DNA from: Streptomyces armeniacus
GTDB taxonomy: Bacteria; Actinomycetota; Actinomycetes; Streptomycetales; Streptomycetaceae
Length of the DNA stretch: 64,000 bases
Direction of reading: 5' to 3'
Assembly: GCF_003355155.1 (NCBI RefSeq)
Contig: NZ_CP031320.1
Span: 792,369 to 856,368 of the forward strand
Made by a program: the position numbers and the translations under genes. Below, in pieces: positions 25,277 to 33,693 of this stretch; the stretch's first letter is position 1; each line of letters starts with the position of its first letter. Below the pieces are notes generated by a model, which saw nothing but the letters and a program-made list of their open reading frames with translations, was not told where the DNA came from and made no database searches.

Positions 25277-26290
25277 TCAGGCGAGGCGCTTGCGGCTCCA
25301 CAGGAAGACGAACGCGGCGAGGGCGGCGGTCAGTGCGAACAGGAGCGACGCCCCGAACCACTGCATCCCGCTCATCTGCGAGATCGGCAGATAGTCCACC
25401 GACCAGCCCACGATGTCCTCCTTCCGCAGGCAGGCGTCGTGTGCCTTCCCCGGCGCCGCTTCGGCGCAGGTGCTCCAGCCGACGAGATCCCCCGAACCCG
25501 TGATGTACGACTGGTCGATCGTGGTGGCGGCGCGGGGCACTTCGGGGTACGCGTTGTCGCCGACGCCCTTGTCCGTGGTGACCGTGACGACGCGGCCGAG
25601 GTCCAGCCGGAAGTGGGACCAGACGAGCTGGACGGCGACGGCGAAGCCGAAGGTGACGACCATGGAGAGCAGCGTGCGGCGCAGGAGCATCCCGATGGCC
25701 ACGCCGCCCATGACGGTGAACAGGGTGAGCGCGACGGGCACGGGCCCGGTGTTGTCGAACGCGGAGCCGGAGGACCAGTCCATGATCGCGACTTCCTCGC
25801 GGACCGGACTCCACCACCAGCCGAACGCGACCGAGAGCGCCACCGTGCACACGGCGATCACCAGCGCGGTGATCCCGAGCTTGGCCGCCACCCAGCGGAC
25901 GCGGCTGACGGACTGGGAGGCGACGAGCTTGGCGGTGCCGTTCTCCAGGTCGCCGGCGAGCAGCGGGGCGCCGATGAAGACGCCCAGCAGGATGGGGAGT
26001 GCGCCCAGGGCGGTGGAGACACGGCCGAAGTCGGACGCCTGCCCTTCGACACCGTTTGGCATCGTGCGGGGCCAGCCGTGGGTCTCGAGGAAGTCCATCA
26101 TGCCGGTGCGTTCGTAGCCGATCCACGCCAGAGCGAGGGCCGTGACGGCGAGCAGCGTCCAGTACGCGGCACGGTGCTGGCGCCAGACCAGCCAGACCAG
26201 CCCGCTGAGCCGGGGCCCGCGGGAGGCGTACGCGGCGGGCCTGGCGGGCGCGGCGGCGCCGGCCGCGCGGTGCTCGGTCGCGGTGCTCAT
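25277..26290 (-). CDS. ABC transporter permease (YtrC/ABC-2-like)
   Basis: The 337-residue membrane protein has about six helices (for example LLAVTALALAWIGYE, LLGVFIGAPLLAGDLENGTAKL, ITALVIAVCTVALSVAF and FGASLLFALTAALAAFVFL at the end) and a long extracytoplasmic loop (about 215-305). GDLENGTAKLVASQSVSRVRWVAAK is the family hallmark between helices 2 and 3, typical of ABC-2-type permeases working with a soluble ATPase. The ATG overlaps the ATPase stop (ATGA). It is the third gene of a GntR-ATPase-permease operon of the YtrA type, usually linked to cell-envelope stress or peptide antibiotics. It ends near 25277 with a Lys/Arg-rich SRKRLA tail. Confidence 0.86.
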   Translation of the reverse strand: MSTATEHRAAGAAAPARPAAYASRGPRLSGLVWLVWRQHRAAYWTLLAVTALALAWIGYERTGMMDFLETHGWPRTMPNGVEGQASDFGRVSTALGALPILLGVFIGAPLLAGDLENGTAKLVASQSVSRVRWVAAKLGITALVIAVCTVALSVAFGWWWSPVREEVAIMDWSSGSAFDNTGPVPVALTLFTVMGGVAIGMLLRRTLLSMVVTFGFAVAVQLVWSHFRLDLGRVVTVTTDKGVGDNAYPEVPRAATTIDQSYITGSGDLVGWSTCAEAAPGKAHDACLRKEDIVGWSVDYLPISQMSGMQWFGASLLFALTAALAAFVFLWSRKRLA

Positions 26291-27267
26291 GCCGCCACCG
26301 CCCGTACGCCACCGGTGCCTTGCGCCTGGCCGGGCACCTGCGCCTCGGGGGTGACCAGGGGCGGGGCGTCGGGGGAGCGCAGGTAGGCCAGCAGCAGCTC
26401 CTCCAGGTTGGGGCTGTCGACCTGCCACTGGCCGGTGACCGGGCCGCCGGGCCGGATGAGCGCTGTGATCTGGCGGCCGCTCGTACGGCACTCGACGACG
26501 GTGTGGCCGTCGAGTTCCGCCGGGGCGCCCGTCCTGCTCTCGTCGCCGCGGGCGCCGTGCAACATCACGTGGGCATTGCGGAGTTCGTCCACGTCGCCGG
26601 CCATGCGCAGGCCGCCGGAGGAGATGACGAGGAGGAAGTCGCAGATGTTCTCCAGTTCGGAGAGCATGTGGGACGACATCAGCACGGTCGTGCCGTGTTC
26701 GGCGGCCTCGGCCATCAGCGTGCCCATCAGCTCGTGGCGCACCAGCGGGTCGAGGTCCGACATCGGCTCGTCCAGGAGCAGCAGGTCGGGCCGCTTGCCG
26801 AAGGCGAGCGCGAAGGCGACCCGGGTGCGCTGCCCGCCGGACAGCGTGCCGATCTTCGCCTCCATGGGCACGTTGCCGGAGCGGACGATGTTCTCGGCGG
26901 CCCGCTGGTCCCAGCCGGGGTTCAGTTCGCGGCCCAGGCGCAGTGTCTCGGCCACGGTGAAGCGGCGGAACAGCGGCTTCTCCTGGGCGAGGAAGGCCGT
27001 ACGCCGCCCCGCCTCCGCGGACTCCGGCGCCGCGCCGAACACCGTGAGGGTGCCGTCCGAGGGCTCCAGCAGGTTGGCGGCTATCGCCAGCAGCGTCGTC
27101 TTGCCCGCCCCGTTGGGGCCCACGAGCCCGCAGACGCGGCCGGCGGGCACCCGGAACGAGCAGTCCGAGAGCGCCCGGCCGCGCCGGTACCTCTTGCCCA
27201 CCCCGCGCGCCTCCACGGCCGGCTCCTGCGGACTCCCTCCGGCGTCCATGGCGTTACTCACGTGCAT
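26287..27267 (-). CDS. ABC transporter ATP-binding protein
   Basis: The 326-residue ATPase has Walker A GPNGAGKTT (50-58), the signature LSGGQRTRVAFAL, Walker B LLLLDEP and the switch His in LMSSHMLSELE. The C-terminal extension of about 100 residues is typical of drug/lantibiotic-type exporters. ATG 27267 lies inside the end of the GntR gene by 14 bases and has AGGAG 7 bases upstream, so translation is coupled. Its partner is the downstream permease. The transported compound is unknown. Confidence 0.93.
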   Translation of the reverse strand: MHVSNAMDAGGSPQEPAVEARGVGKRYRRGRALSDCSFRVPAGRVCGLVGPNGAGKTTLLAIAANLLEPSDGTLTVFGAAPESAEAGRRTAFLAQEKPLFRRFTVAETLRLGRELNPGWDQRAAENIVRSGNVPMEAKIGTLSGGQRTRVAFALAFGKRPDLLLLDEPMSDLDPLVRHELMGTLMAEAAEHGTTVLMSSHMLSELENICDFLLVISSGGLRMAGDVDELRNAHVMLHGARGDESRTGAPAELDGHTVVECRTSGRQITALIRPGGPVTGQWQVDSPNLEELLLAYLRSPDAPPLVTPEAQVPGQAQGTGGVRAVAA

Positions 27268-27700
27268 CCCTCGACTCCTGACTTTCCGCTGTTCCGGCTG
27301 CCGCCGTGGCTGCCGCCGTCGTACCGGCGAACCGTTCTTCCAGGACCGACGCGACCAGCGCGGCCACGTCCTCCCGCTCCAGGCCCGCCTCGCGTGCCCG
27401 CGCCATCCACTCCCGCAGCTCCTCGCGCAGCGGTGAGCCGGCGCCCGCCTGCGGGCGGGCCAGTGACCGGCGTACGAAGGTGCCCAGGCCGGGCCGTGGT
27501 TCGACCAGGCCCTCGCGCTCCAGCTCCCGGTACGCCTTGAGCGTGGTGTTCGGGTTGACCGCACAGGTCTCGGCGACCTCCTTGGCGGTGGGCAGCCGGT
27601 CGCCGGGCACGAGAATGCCCAGCCGCAGCGCCTGCTTGGTCTGCTGGACGATCTGCTGGTAGGCGGCGGTCCCCCCGCGTCTGTCGATGCGGTACTCCAC
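27254..27700 (-). CDS. GntR-family regulator, YtrA subfamily
   Basis: The 148-residue protein has the winged helix (about 10-75; YQQIVQQTKQALRLGILVPGDRLP, then VNPNTTLKAYRELEREGLVEPRPGLGTFV) and only a short helical tail (about 80-125), the arrangement of YtrA-type GntR repressors, which lack a large effector domain. The start is GTG 27700, preceded by a full AGGAGGTGA ribosome site. It heads its own ABC operon and probably represses it. The last 20 residues are Ala/Thr-rich and unconserved. Confidence 0.93.
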   Translation of the reverse strand: MEYRIDRRGGTAAYQQIVQQTKQALRLGILVPGDRLPTAKEVAETCAVNPNTTLKAYRELEREGLVEPRPGLGTFVRRSLARPQAGAGSPLREELREWMARAREAGLEREDVAALVASVLEERFAGTTAAATAAAGTAESQESRDARE

Positions 27701-27723
27701 GAACTCACCTCCTCAGCACCCTT

Positions 27724-27747
27724 TAACTACTTGATTAGTGGAATGAT
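27724..27747 (-). promoter_or_regulatory. AT-rich promoter/operator of the YtrA-like operon
   Basis: A locally AT-rich island lies about 25 bases upstream of the GntR start. Within it ACTA (27726-27729) and TAGT (27736-27739) are symmetric around a 6-base spacer, a plausible site for autoregulation by the YtrA-type repressor. Confidence 0.45.
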
Positions 27748-27775
27748 GATGGAGGGATGTGACGCGAACTGTCAA

Positions 27776-28084
27776 TCAGGGAGGTGGGGCCAGGGCTGTG
27801 TCAGAGAGCGTCGGGACGATCATCGGCGCACCGGTGACCGGGTCGGGGACGACGACGCCGGGCAGGTCGAACACCCCGCGTACGAGGTCCGCGTCGACGA
27901 TGTCGGACTGCGCGCCCTCGGCGGCGACGAGCCCGTCCCGCATCGCCACCAGGTGGTCGGCGTAGCGGCAGGCCTGGTTGAGGTCGTGCAGGACGGCGAT
28001 GACCGTACGGCCGCCGTCGCGCAGCCGGGCCAGCAGCGCCAGCAGCTGGTACTGGTGGGCGAGATCGAGGAAGGTGGTGGGCTC
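27776..28084 (-). pseudogene. 3' remnant of a siderophore ABC ATPase gene
   Basis: On the minus strand the reading starts abruptly inside the Walker B end (EPTTFLDLAHQYQLLALL) and continues through the switch-histidine region (VIAVLHDLNQACRYADHLVAM) to a normal C-terminus and TGA at 27776. This is the last third of a FepC/FecE-like iron-siderophore ATPase. The P-loop and signature motif are absent, and upstream sequence at 28085-28092 switches to an AraC fragment on the other strand. The frame itself is intact. It is not a duplicate end of the importer at 63 kb as far as visible: the corresponding part of that gene ([15 protein letters not shown]) differs. Confidence 0.8.
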
Positions 28085-28091
28085 GGCCGCA

Positions 28092-28304
28092 CGCGTACTG
28101 CTCGGCGACCAGCCCGTCACCCGGGTCGCGCACCTCGTCGGATACGCCGGCCCGTCGGCGTTCGTCGAGGCCTTCAGGAAGGAGTACGGGCACACCCCGG
28201 GCCGCCACGCGGACCGCGCCGGTTATATCTCCCCTGTATCTCCCGCTGATACTTCTCGTGCGTCGGAGCGCGCGTACCGGGAGCGTGCCGATTCCACGCT
28301 GTGA
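28092..28304 (+). pseudogene. 3' remnant of an AraC-family regulator gene
   Basis: The frame encodes VTRVAHLVGYAGPSAFVEAF followed by RKEYGHTPGRHA, which is the second helix-turn-helix and end of an AraC/XylS DNA-binding domain (about 28098-28207). The first helix-turn-helix and any effector domain are missing; homology starts at 28092-28098, directly abutting the ABC ATPase remnant. The frame then runs on without homology to a TGA at 28304. No start codon or ribosome site fits. Confidence 0.78.
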
Positions 28305-28315
28305 GGAGTCTCCGC

Positions 28316-29089
28316 ATGAGACAGCGAACGAAGGTGCTGCTTGGCGCCGTGGCGATACCGGTGGCCTCCGCGGTCACCTTCTCCACCATGTCCGCCCACG
28401 CGGCACCCGAGCAGGCGGCCGCGGGCGAACCGGCCGCGGAGGCCGCGGTCACCATGAAGATCGGCGGCCACAACGTGAAGCGCGGCGCGGCGGAGTTCAA
28501 GCGCTTCGCCCACGTGATCGGCTGGCAGGAGGTCAACGACCCGCCCGACCGGGACCGGCTGCGGAAGAAGCTCGACCGCTACGACCACTACTTCCCCAAG
28601 GCCGGCCCCGCGCGAGCCGTGCCGATCTCCTGGCGGAAGGACACGTTCAAACGCCTGCGGGCCGGCAGCGTCCTGACCCACAAGGGCGAGGCGAAGGTGA
28701 CCCCGAACCGCTACGTCAACTGGGTGCTCCTGGAACACCGGGCGAAGAAGCAGCGGTTCATCGTCGTCAACACGCACTTCATCTCCGGCGCCTGGAGCAA
28801 GCACCCGGAGCGGCAGGCCCGCTGGCTGAAGCACGCGGACAAGCTCCGCGCCGTCGTCAAGAACCAGCACGACAAGCACCCCAAGCTGCCGATCTTCGTG
28901 GTCGGCGACTTCAACCGGCCGCGGGCGATGAAGCTGCCGGGCAAGGTGGAGTACATCCGCGTCAAGGGCGCCAAGGGCGTGCCGATCGACCAGGCGTACG
29001 CCACCCGCTCGGTGCGGAACTCCCAGGTGGAACGCCTGAAGCGGTACGGCTCCGACCACTTCGCGTTCCGCTTCACCGCGACGTTCTGA
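28316..29089 (+). CDS. Secreted endonuclease/exonuclease/phosphatase-fold protein
   Basis: The 257-residue protein starts with a Sec signal (RQRTKVLLGAVAIPVASAV ... AHAA, about 1-31). The mature part shows the EEP metallophosphoesterase fold: KIGGHNVKRG, then Glu in VIGWQEV, NTHF, VVGDFNRP with the Asp/Asn pair, and the terminal SDHFAFRF with the catalytic His. Members cleave phosphodiesters (DNase I-like nucleases, sphingomyelinases); this one is short and probably extracellular. ATG 28316 has AGGAG 7 bases upstream. Its 3' end overlaps the convergent SDR gene by 17 bases. The ribosome site lies just inside the AraC remnant end. Confidence 0.82.
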   Translation: MRQRTKVLLGAVAIPVASAVTFSTMSAHAAPEQAAAGEPAAEAAVTMKIGGHNVKRGAAEFKRFAHVIGWQEVNDPPDRDRLRKKLDRYDHYFPKAGPARAVPISWRKDTFKRLRAGSVLTHKGEAKVTPNRYVNWVLLEHRAKKQRFIVVNTHFISGAWSKHPERQARWLKHADKLRAVVKNQHDKHPKLPIFVVGDFNRPRAMKLPGKVEYIRVKGAKGVPIDQAYATRSVRNSQVERLKRYGSDHFAFRFTATF

Positions 29090-29981
29090 CGGCGGGGCGC
29101 CTCGGGGCCAGGAGTTCGCCGAAGCCCAGGCGCCGTACGAACGCCTCGCGGGTGGCGCGCGCAGCCTCGTTGACCTTCTCCACGCCGGCCTCGGTGTAGT
29201 CGACGACGCTGCGGAAGGGCTTGGCGCCGTGAGGCAGGGAGAGGATCCGGGCGATCTCGTCGGCCACCCCTGCGGGACCGGGATCGGCGGCGGGGTCGAA
29301 CAGGGCGGACGTCGCCTCCTCGTTGCGCGCCACCATGGGGCCGAGCGGCGCGTAGGCGGCCGAGACGGCCGGGTCGGTGGCGCGTGTGGCGTCGGGGAAG
29401 TGCCGGGTGCCCTTCGTGAGCGCACCCGGCATGACGATGCACGTCTCGATCGCGAACGGGTTCACCTCGTACGAGGTGGCCACCGCCAGGGTGTCGAACG
29501 CCGCCTTCGACGCCGCGTACGGGCCGAGGAACGGCGGTGTGGTGACGAGGATGGTGCTGCCCACGTACAGCAGCGTGCCGGCGCCGCGCCCGCGCAGATG
29601 GGGGAGCGCGGCCCGGTTCACGCGGTGGGCGCCGACGACGTTGATGTCGAGCAGACGCGCGACGTCCTCGGCGGTGAACGCCTCGGTGTAACCCACGTAC
29701 AGGTGCCCCGCGTTGTGCACGACGACGTCCAGGTCACCGCCGTTCCGCAGGACGGCCGCCACGGCCGCGTCGGCTGACTCCTGCGAGGTGACGTCGAGTT
29801 CCACGACGCGGAGTGCGCCGCCGTGCCGCGCGGCGAAGTCGAGCAGTTCCCGGCGGTGTTCGGCGTCCTGCCCGCGGGGATCGCGCATGCTGGCCCACAC
29901 CGTGTGCCCGGCCTGGCTGAGGGCCCGTGCGGTGTGGTTGCCGATGCCGGTGGCGGCTCCGGTGATGAGTACGGTGGACAT
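29073..29981 (-). CDS. Short-chain dehydrogenase/reductase
   Basis: This 302-residue classical SDR has TGAATGIG (7-14) for NAD(P) binding, the HNAG motif, a catalytic Ser in YVGSTILV and Tyr/Lys in PYAASKAAF. The C-terminal 60 residues extend beyond the 250-residue core, as in some larger classical members. The substrate is unknown. A basic residue near the end of beta2 (SMRDPRG) hints at NADP preference. ATG 29981 is the start; the 3' end overlaps the EEP gene on the other strand by 17 bases. The 99-bp gap before the next gene is filled with GGGACCGG-like low-complexity sequence. Confidence 0.9.
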   Translation of the reverse strand: MSTVLITGAATGIGNHTARALSQAGHTVWASMRDPRGQDAEHRRELLDFAARHGGALRVVELDVTSQESADAAVAAVLRNGGDLDVVVHNAGHLYVGYTEAFTAEDVARLLDINVVGAHRVNRAALPHLRGRGAGTLLYVGSTILVTTPPFLGPYAASKAAFDTLAVATSYEVNPFAIETCIVMPGALTKGTRHFPDATRATDPAVSAAYAPLGPMVARNEEATSALFDPAADPGPAGVADEIARILSLPHGAKPFRSVVDYTEAGVEKVNEAARATREAFVRRLGFGELLAPRRPAVRTSR

Positions 29982-30080
29982 GGCGGCTTTCTCCGTTCGT
30001 CAGGGTGGGAAAGGGCGGTCGCCGGTCACGGGATGGGGACCGGGACCGGGGTCAGGTGACCAGGGTCGGGGCCGGGACCG

Positions 30081-31265
30081 TCAGGAGGCCGGTACGAGTG
30101 CGACGCGGAGTATCAGGTCGTCGCCCGGCCGGGGGTCGGTGCCGCCCCAGGTCGCTTCGTCGGTGTTCGACGTCGTGATCCACAGGGAACCGTCCGGGGC
30201 CGCCTCCACCGTGCGGATGCGTCCGTACCGTTCGGTGAACCAGGCGACGGGGCGGCCGTCCGCACGGCCCTCGTCGACGGGGAGGCGCCAGAGGCGCTGC
30301 CCGCCGAGCGCGCCCATCCAGACGGCACCGCCCGCGACGGCGATACCGGAAGGTGACGCGTCGTCAGGGTGCAGCACGAACAGCGGGCGCTCACCGTGAG
30401 CGCCTCGGGAGCCTTCGGACTCGGGCCATCCGTAGTCGCGCCCCGGGCGCAGGACGTTCAGCTCGTCCCAGGTGCGGTGCCCGAGTTCGGAGGCGTAGGC
30501 CGTGCCGTCCGCTCCGAACGCGATGCCCTGCACGTTGCGGTGACCGCTGGAGTAGACGGCCGTACCCGAAGGGTTGTCCGGCGGGACGGACCCGTCGGGG
30601 CGTATCCGCAGGATCTTGCCGTTCAACGAGTCGTCGTCGGCGGCGTTCCGAGGCGAGAAGGCGTCGCCGGTGCCGATCCAGAGGTTGCCGTCCGGCCCGA
30701 AGCGCAGCCGCCCGCCGTGGTGCCGGTCGGCGGTGTCGATGCCGTCGATGAGGACCCGGTCCTGGCGAAGTGAGCGCAGGTCGCGCGCGACGCGCAGGGC
30801 CACGATGCGGTTCGTGGCGGCGGAGGACACGGATGCGTAGAGGGTGCGGTCCTCCTGGAACGACGGTGAGACCGCCAGCCCGAGGAGGCCGCCTTCGGCG
30901 CTCACCTCGACACCGGGCACCGTGCCGACGACCGCCGGCTTCTCGCCCTGCCGGACCCGCAGGACCCGCCCCGAGGCTCGTTCGGAGACAAGGGCGGAAC
31001 CGTCCGGGAGGAAGGCCAGGCCCCAGGGCATGTCCAGGCCGCTCGCGATCCGGGTGACCTCCCCGGGGACCAGGCCGCGGGTGATCCGGTCCGCGCCGTC
31101 GGGCCGTACGGACGGGCGCGGGCCCGTATCGGACGTCTGCGGCGGACCGCTTCCCGGCGCCGTACACGATGCCAGCAGCAGGACGCCGCAGAGGGCGGCG
31201 CTGACGGCGGCACCGGCGGCGGTCGCGGGGCGTCCGCCCGTGGGGATCCGCGGGGTGATGGCCAT
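30081..31265 (-). CDS. Lipoprotein sorbosone/glucose dehydrogenase-like beta-propeller
   Basis: The 394-residue protein has a lipoprotein signal with lipobox LLLASC (Cys about 34). It belongs to the soluble PQQ glucose/sorbosone dehydrogenase-like family, a six-bladed propeller: [17 protein letters not shown] starts blade 1, [21 protein letters not shown] is the active-site stretch with the family His, and [13 protein letters not shown] and GWPESEG follow. Family members oxidise aldose sugars with PQQ or act as binding proteins. ATG 31265 has AAAGGA upstream. It is followed by the SDR gene on the same strand, with which it may be expressed. The true substrate is unknown. Confidence 0.9.
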   Translation of the reverse strand: MAITPRIPTGGRPATAAGAAVSAALCGVLLLASCTAPGSGPPQTSDTGPRPSVRPDGADRITRGLVPGEVTRIASGLDMPWGLAFLPDGSALVSERASGRVLRVRQGEKPAVVGTVPGVEVSAEGGLLGLAVSPSFQEDRTLYASVSSAATNRIVALRVARDLRSLRQDRVLIDGIDTADRHHGGRLRFGPDGNLWIGTGDAFSPRNAADDDSLNGKILRIRPDGSVPPDNPSGTAVYSSGHRNVQGIAFGADGTAYASELGHRTWDELNVLRPGRDYGWPESEGSRGAHGERPLFVLHPDDASPSGIAVAGGAVWMGALGGQRLWRLPVDEGRADGRPVAWFTERYGRIRTVEAAPDGSLWITTSNTDEATWGGTDPRPGDDLILRVALVPAS

Positions 31266-31340
31266 GGCTGTGCCGTCCTTTCGGTGGGACAGGGTGTGCC
31301 GGTACGGGGCGGGGACGGCGTACGGTCCCCACCCCGGCCG

Positions 31341-31838
31341 TCAGCTGGCGAACCGGTGCTGCAGGCGCCCGCAGGCGAACCCGGCGCACGCGCCGAGACC
31401 GGTGGCGGCGAACAGGGTGAGCAGTCCGGTGAGTACGTTCTCCGGCTCCGCGGCGAAGAACGCGACGAGGCCCAGGAACCAGGCCAGCATGTTGTCGAGC
31501 ACGGGTGTGGTGCGCAGGCCCACCGCGACCGTGGCGAGGACGGCCACCGCGAGGGGCAGCGCCAGGTCGCCCGCGAAGGGTGACGCCGCCTCGACGATCA
31601 GGTGACCGACGACGGCGAGCACCATGCCCAGCCACAGGCATACGACGGCGTGGACGCCGAGCCGGGCGGAGGCGGGCCGCGTGAACCACGCCACCCACCC
31701 CGCGAACATGGCCCACGGCTGCAGGCCGAGGGCCGCGCTGCCGAAGGCGGCGGCCGCCGCCACCGCCGCGGCGATGGCGGTGAAGGCCACGAACCCTTCG
31801 TGGGCGGGGCGTTCGGCGATGGTTTCCTGAGACGTCAT
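31341..31838 (-). CDS. DUF1097-like small integral membrane protein
   Basis: The 165-residue product is almost entirely hydrophobic: helices at about 17-36, 42-54, 61-83, 90-108, 113-130 and 133-155 are visible, with MFAGWVAWF and the repeated small residues typical of the uncharacterised DUF1097 family. No catalytic motif is seen. ATG 31838 has GAGGAGG 8 bases upstream. It sits between a sugar-dehydrogenase lipoprotein and an SDR on the same strand with gaps of about 70 bases on each side, so cotranscription is possible. Function unknown. Confidence 0.7.
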   Translation of the reverse strand: MTSQETIAERPAHEGFVAFTAIAAAVAAAAAFGSAALGLQPWAMFAGWVAWFTRPASARLGVHAVVCLWLGMVLAVVGHLIVEAASPFAGDLALPLAVAVLATVAVGLRTTPVLDNMLAWFLGLVAFFAAEPENVLTGLLTLFAATGLGACAGFACGRLQHRFAS

Positions 31839-31908
31839 GGGAAGGTCCTCCTCTGTGGTCGGTGCGTACGCCGGATGAGAGCGGTGTCCGGATGAGAGCG
31901 GCGTCCCG

Positions 31909-32643
31909 CTAGGCGATGCCGCCGTTGACGAACACCACCTGGCCGTTCACCCACCGGCCGGGGCCGGCGAGAAAGGCGACGGCCTCCGCGATGTCCTCCG
32001 GGGTGCCGAGCCGGTTCATCGGAGCGGCGCCGGCGATCCGGTCGATGAGCTCCTGCGTCTTGCCTTCGCGGAACAGCTCCGTGGCGGTCGGTCCCGGCGC
32101 CACGGCGTTGACCGTGACGTCGCGGCCGGCGAACTCCTTGGCGAGGATCGGGACGAGCGCCTCGACGGCCGCCTTGCTCGCGGCGTACGCGCCGTACGAC
32201 GGCAGATGCGTGCGGGTCACGGTGGTGGAGAAGGCCACGACGGCGCCCCCGGCGCGTATCCGGCGGACGGCCTCCCGGGCCACGACGAACGTGCCCCGTA
32301 CGTTCGTGCGCAGGAGCCGGTCCAGCTCCGCCATCTCCAGTTCGCCGGTCGGCCGCAACGCCATCACGCCCGCCGCGTTGACCACGACGTCGACGGGGCC
32401 GAGGCGCCGCTGCACCTCGTCGAAGACCCCGGCCACGGAGACCTCGTCGGCCACGTCGGCCTGCAGCGCGATACCGCGGACACCGGCCGCCTCGGCCTCG
32501 TCGGCGGCTGCTTGCGCCTCCTTCCGCCGGGAGCCGTAGACGACGGCGACGTCCTGGCCCGCGGCGGCGAGCCGGGACACGACGGCGCGGCCGATCCCTC
32601 GCGAACCTCCGGTGACCACGGCGATACGTGCGGTGGTACTCAT
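31909..32643 (-). CDS. FabG-like short-chain dehydrogenase/reductase
   Basis: The 244-residue classical SDR has TGGSRGIG (NADP motif), VVNAAG, catalytic Ser in VVAFSTTVTRTHLPSYGAYA and YAASK (Tyr/Lys), with the FabG-like end VNGQVVFVNGGIA. It probably reduces a keto group with NADPH, outside primary fatty-acid synthesis. The start is ATG 32643 after GAGGGG; an upstream extension to 32706 has no ribosome site. It is divergent from a TetR gene across a region packed with GTTARC repeats, so it is very likely that regulator's target. Confidence 0.92.
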   Translation of the reverse strand: MSTTARIAVVTGGSRGIGRAVVSRLAAAGQDVAVVYGSRRKEAQAAADEAEAAGVRGIALQADVADEVSVAGVFDEVQRRLGPVDVVVNAAGVMALRPTGELEMAELDRLLRTNVRGTFVVAREAVRRIRAGGAVVAFSTTVTRTHLPSYGAYAASKAAVEALVPILAKEFAGRDVTVNAVAPGPTATELFREGKTQELIDRIAGAAPMNRLGTPEDIAEAVAFLAGPGRWVNGQVVFVNGGIA

Positions 32644-32665
32644 GGCGACCCCTCGTTCGAGCAAT

Positions 32666-32753
32666 GCTAACGATTCGACGTTAACAGCGCTCAATGGCGT
32701 TAACAAGAGGTTGTTAGCGCCATTGTTAGCGTTGATCAGGGCTCGCTGTTAGC
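32666..32753. promoter_or_regulatory. Multi-copy operator region between SDR and TetR genes
   Basis: The hexamer GTTA(A/G)C or its complement occurs six times (32666, 32680, 32699, 32713, 32725, 32748). The central pair is part of a near-perfect 32-bp inverted repeat: AATGGCGTTAACAA (32693-32706), GAGG, TTGTTAGCGCCATT (32711-32724), one mismatch. This is the expected site of the divergent TetR repressor and covers both promoters. Confidence 0.75.
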
Positions 32754-32761
32754 ATCGGAGC

Positions 32762-33580
32762 GTGGTCAACGAGAGCAACAGGGAAGCGATCCTCGACGCC
32801 GCGTCGGAGCTGCTGACGCGGGTCGGCCGGGACGCCGTCTCGACCAGGGCCGTGTGCAACGCCGCGGGCGTACAGGCCCCGACCCTCTACCGGCTGTTCG
32901 GGGACAAGCAGGGCCTGCTGGAAGCCGTCGCCAGCCGCGGGCTCGCGTCGTACCTCGCCGAAAAGCAGAACCTGCCTTCCACCGGCGACCCCGTGGACGA
33001 CCTGCGCCGCGGCTGGGAGCTGCACATCGGATTCGGCCTCGCCGAACCCGCCCTGTACGCACTCGTCTACGGGAACCCCCGTACGGGCGCCGAACCCGAG
33101 GGAGCCGAGCAGGCGGCACGGATCCTCGCCGGGCTCGTACACCGCATCGCACTCGCCGGCCGGCTGAGCGTCCCCGAGGAACGGGCGGCACGCGTGGTCC
33201 ACGCGGCCGGCCGCGGCACCACGCTGACGCTGATCGCCACGCCCCCGGCGGACCGCGACATGGTCGCCGCCCGCATCACCCGCGAGGCCGTCATCCACGC
33301 GATCACCAGCCCCGCAGCCGCGGAAGACGGCCGGCCCTCCGCACTCCCGAGCCACACGGGACCGGACGGCACCGCCGCGACCGCCGGGGAGCCCGCTCCG
33401 CGCACCCGTGCCGACATCGGACCGAGCGCCATCGCGCTCAGGGCCGCGCTGGCGGATCTGACGGCGCTCAGCCCGTCCGAACGCCAACTGCTGGGCGACT
33501 GGCTCAACCGGATCATCGACGACGACACCGCCGGCTCCCCGGACGGCCCGGCCACGGCGGCCGCCCACGACACCCGGTGA
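32762..33580 (+). CDS. TetR-family transcriptional regulator
   Basis: The 272-residue protein has the TetR helix-turn-helix at about 8-55 (ILDAASELLTRVGRDAVSTR, then GVQAPTLYRLFGDKQGLLEAV) and a ligand-binding helical domain after it. The tail from about 185 to 272 is longer than usual and rich in Ala, Pro and Thr. GTG 32762 lies very close to a promoter-like TTAGCAT, so the message may be leaderless. It is divergent from the FabG-like SDR gene and surrounded by GTTARC operators, so it probably represses both until a ligand (perhaps the SDR substrate) binds. Confidence 0.9.
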   Translation: MVNESNREAILDAASELLTRVGRDAVSTRAVCNAAGVQAPTLYRLFGDKQGLLEAVASRGLASYLAEKQNLPSTGDPVDDLRRGWELHIGFGLAEPALYALVYGNPRTGAEPEGAEQAARILAGLVHRIALAGRLSVPEERAARVVHAAGRGTTLTLIATPPADRDMVAARITREAVIHAITSPAAAEDGRPSALPSHTGPDGTAATAGEPAPRTRADIGPSAIALRAALADLTALSPSERQLLGDWLNRIIDDDTAGSPDGPATAAAHDTR

Positions 33581-33693
33581 GGCGCGGCGGGATCCCGACC
33601 ATCTCCGGGCCGCAACGTGCCAGGATGGCGGGCCGGTTGACGTACGGACAGGTGTGCGGTGCCGGGGGCGTGAACGGGGGAGGGTGAACCGGA

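Noticed and set aside
27731..28249. Plus-strand frame across the deletion scar
   Set aside because: It reads antisense through the ABC ATPase remnant; only the AraC fragment frame shows homology.
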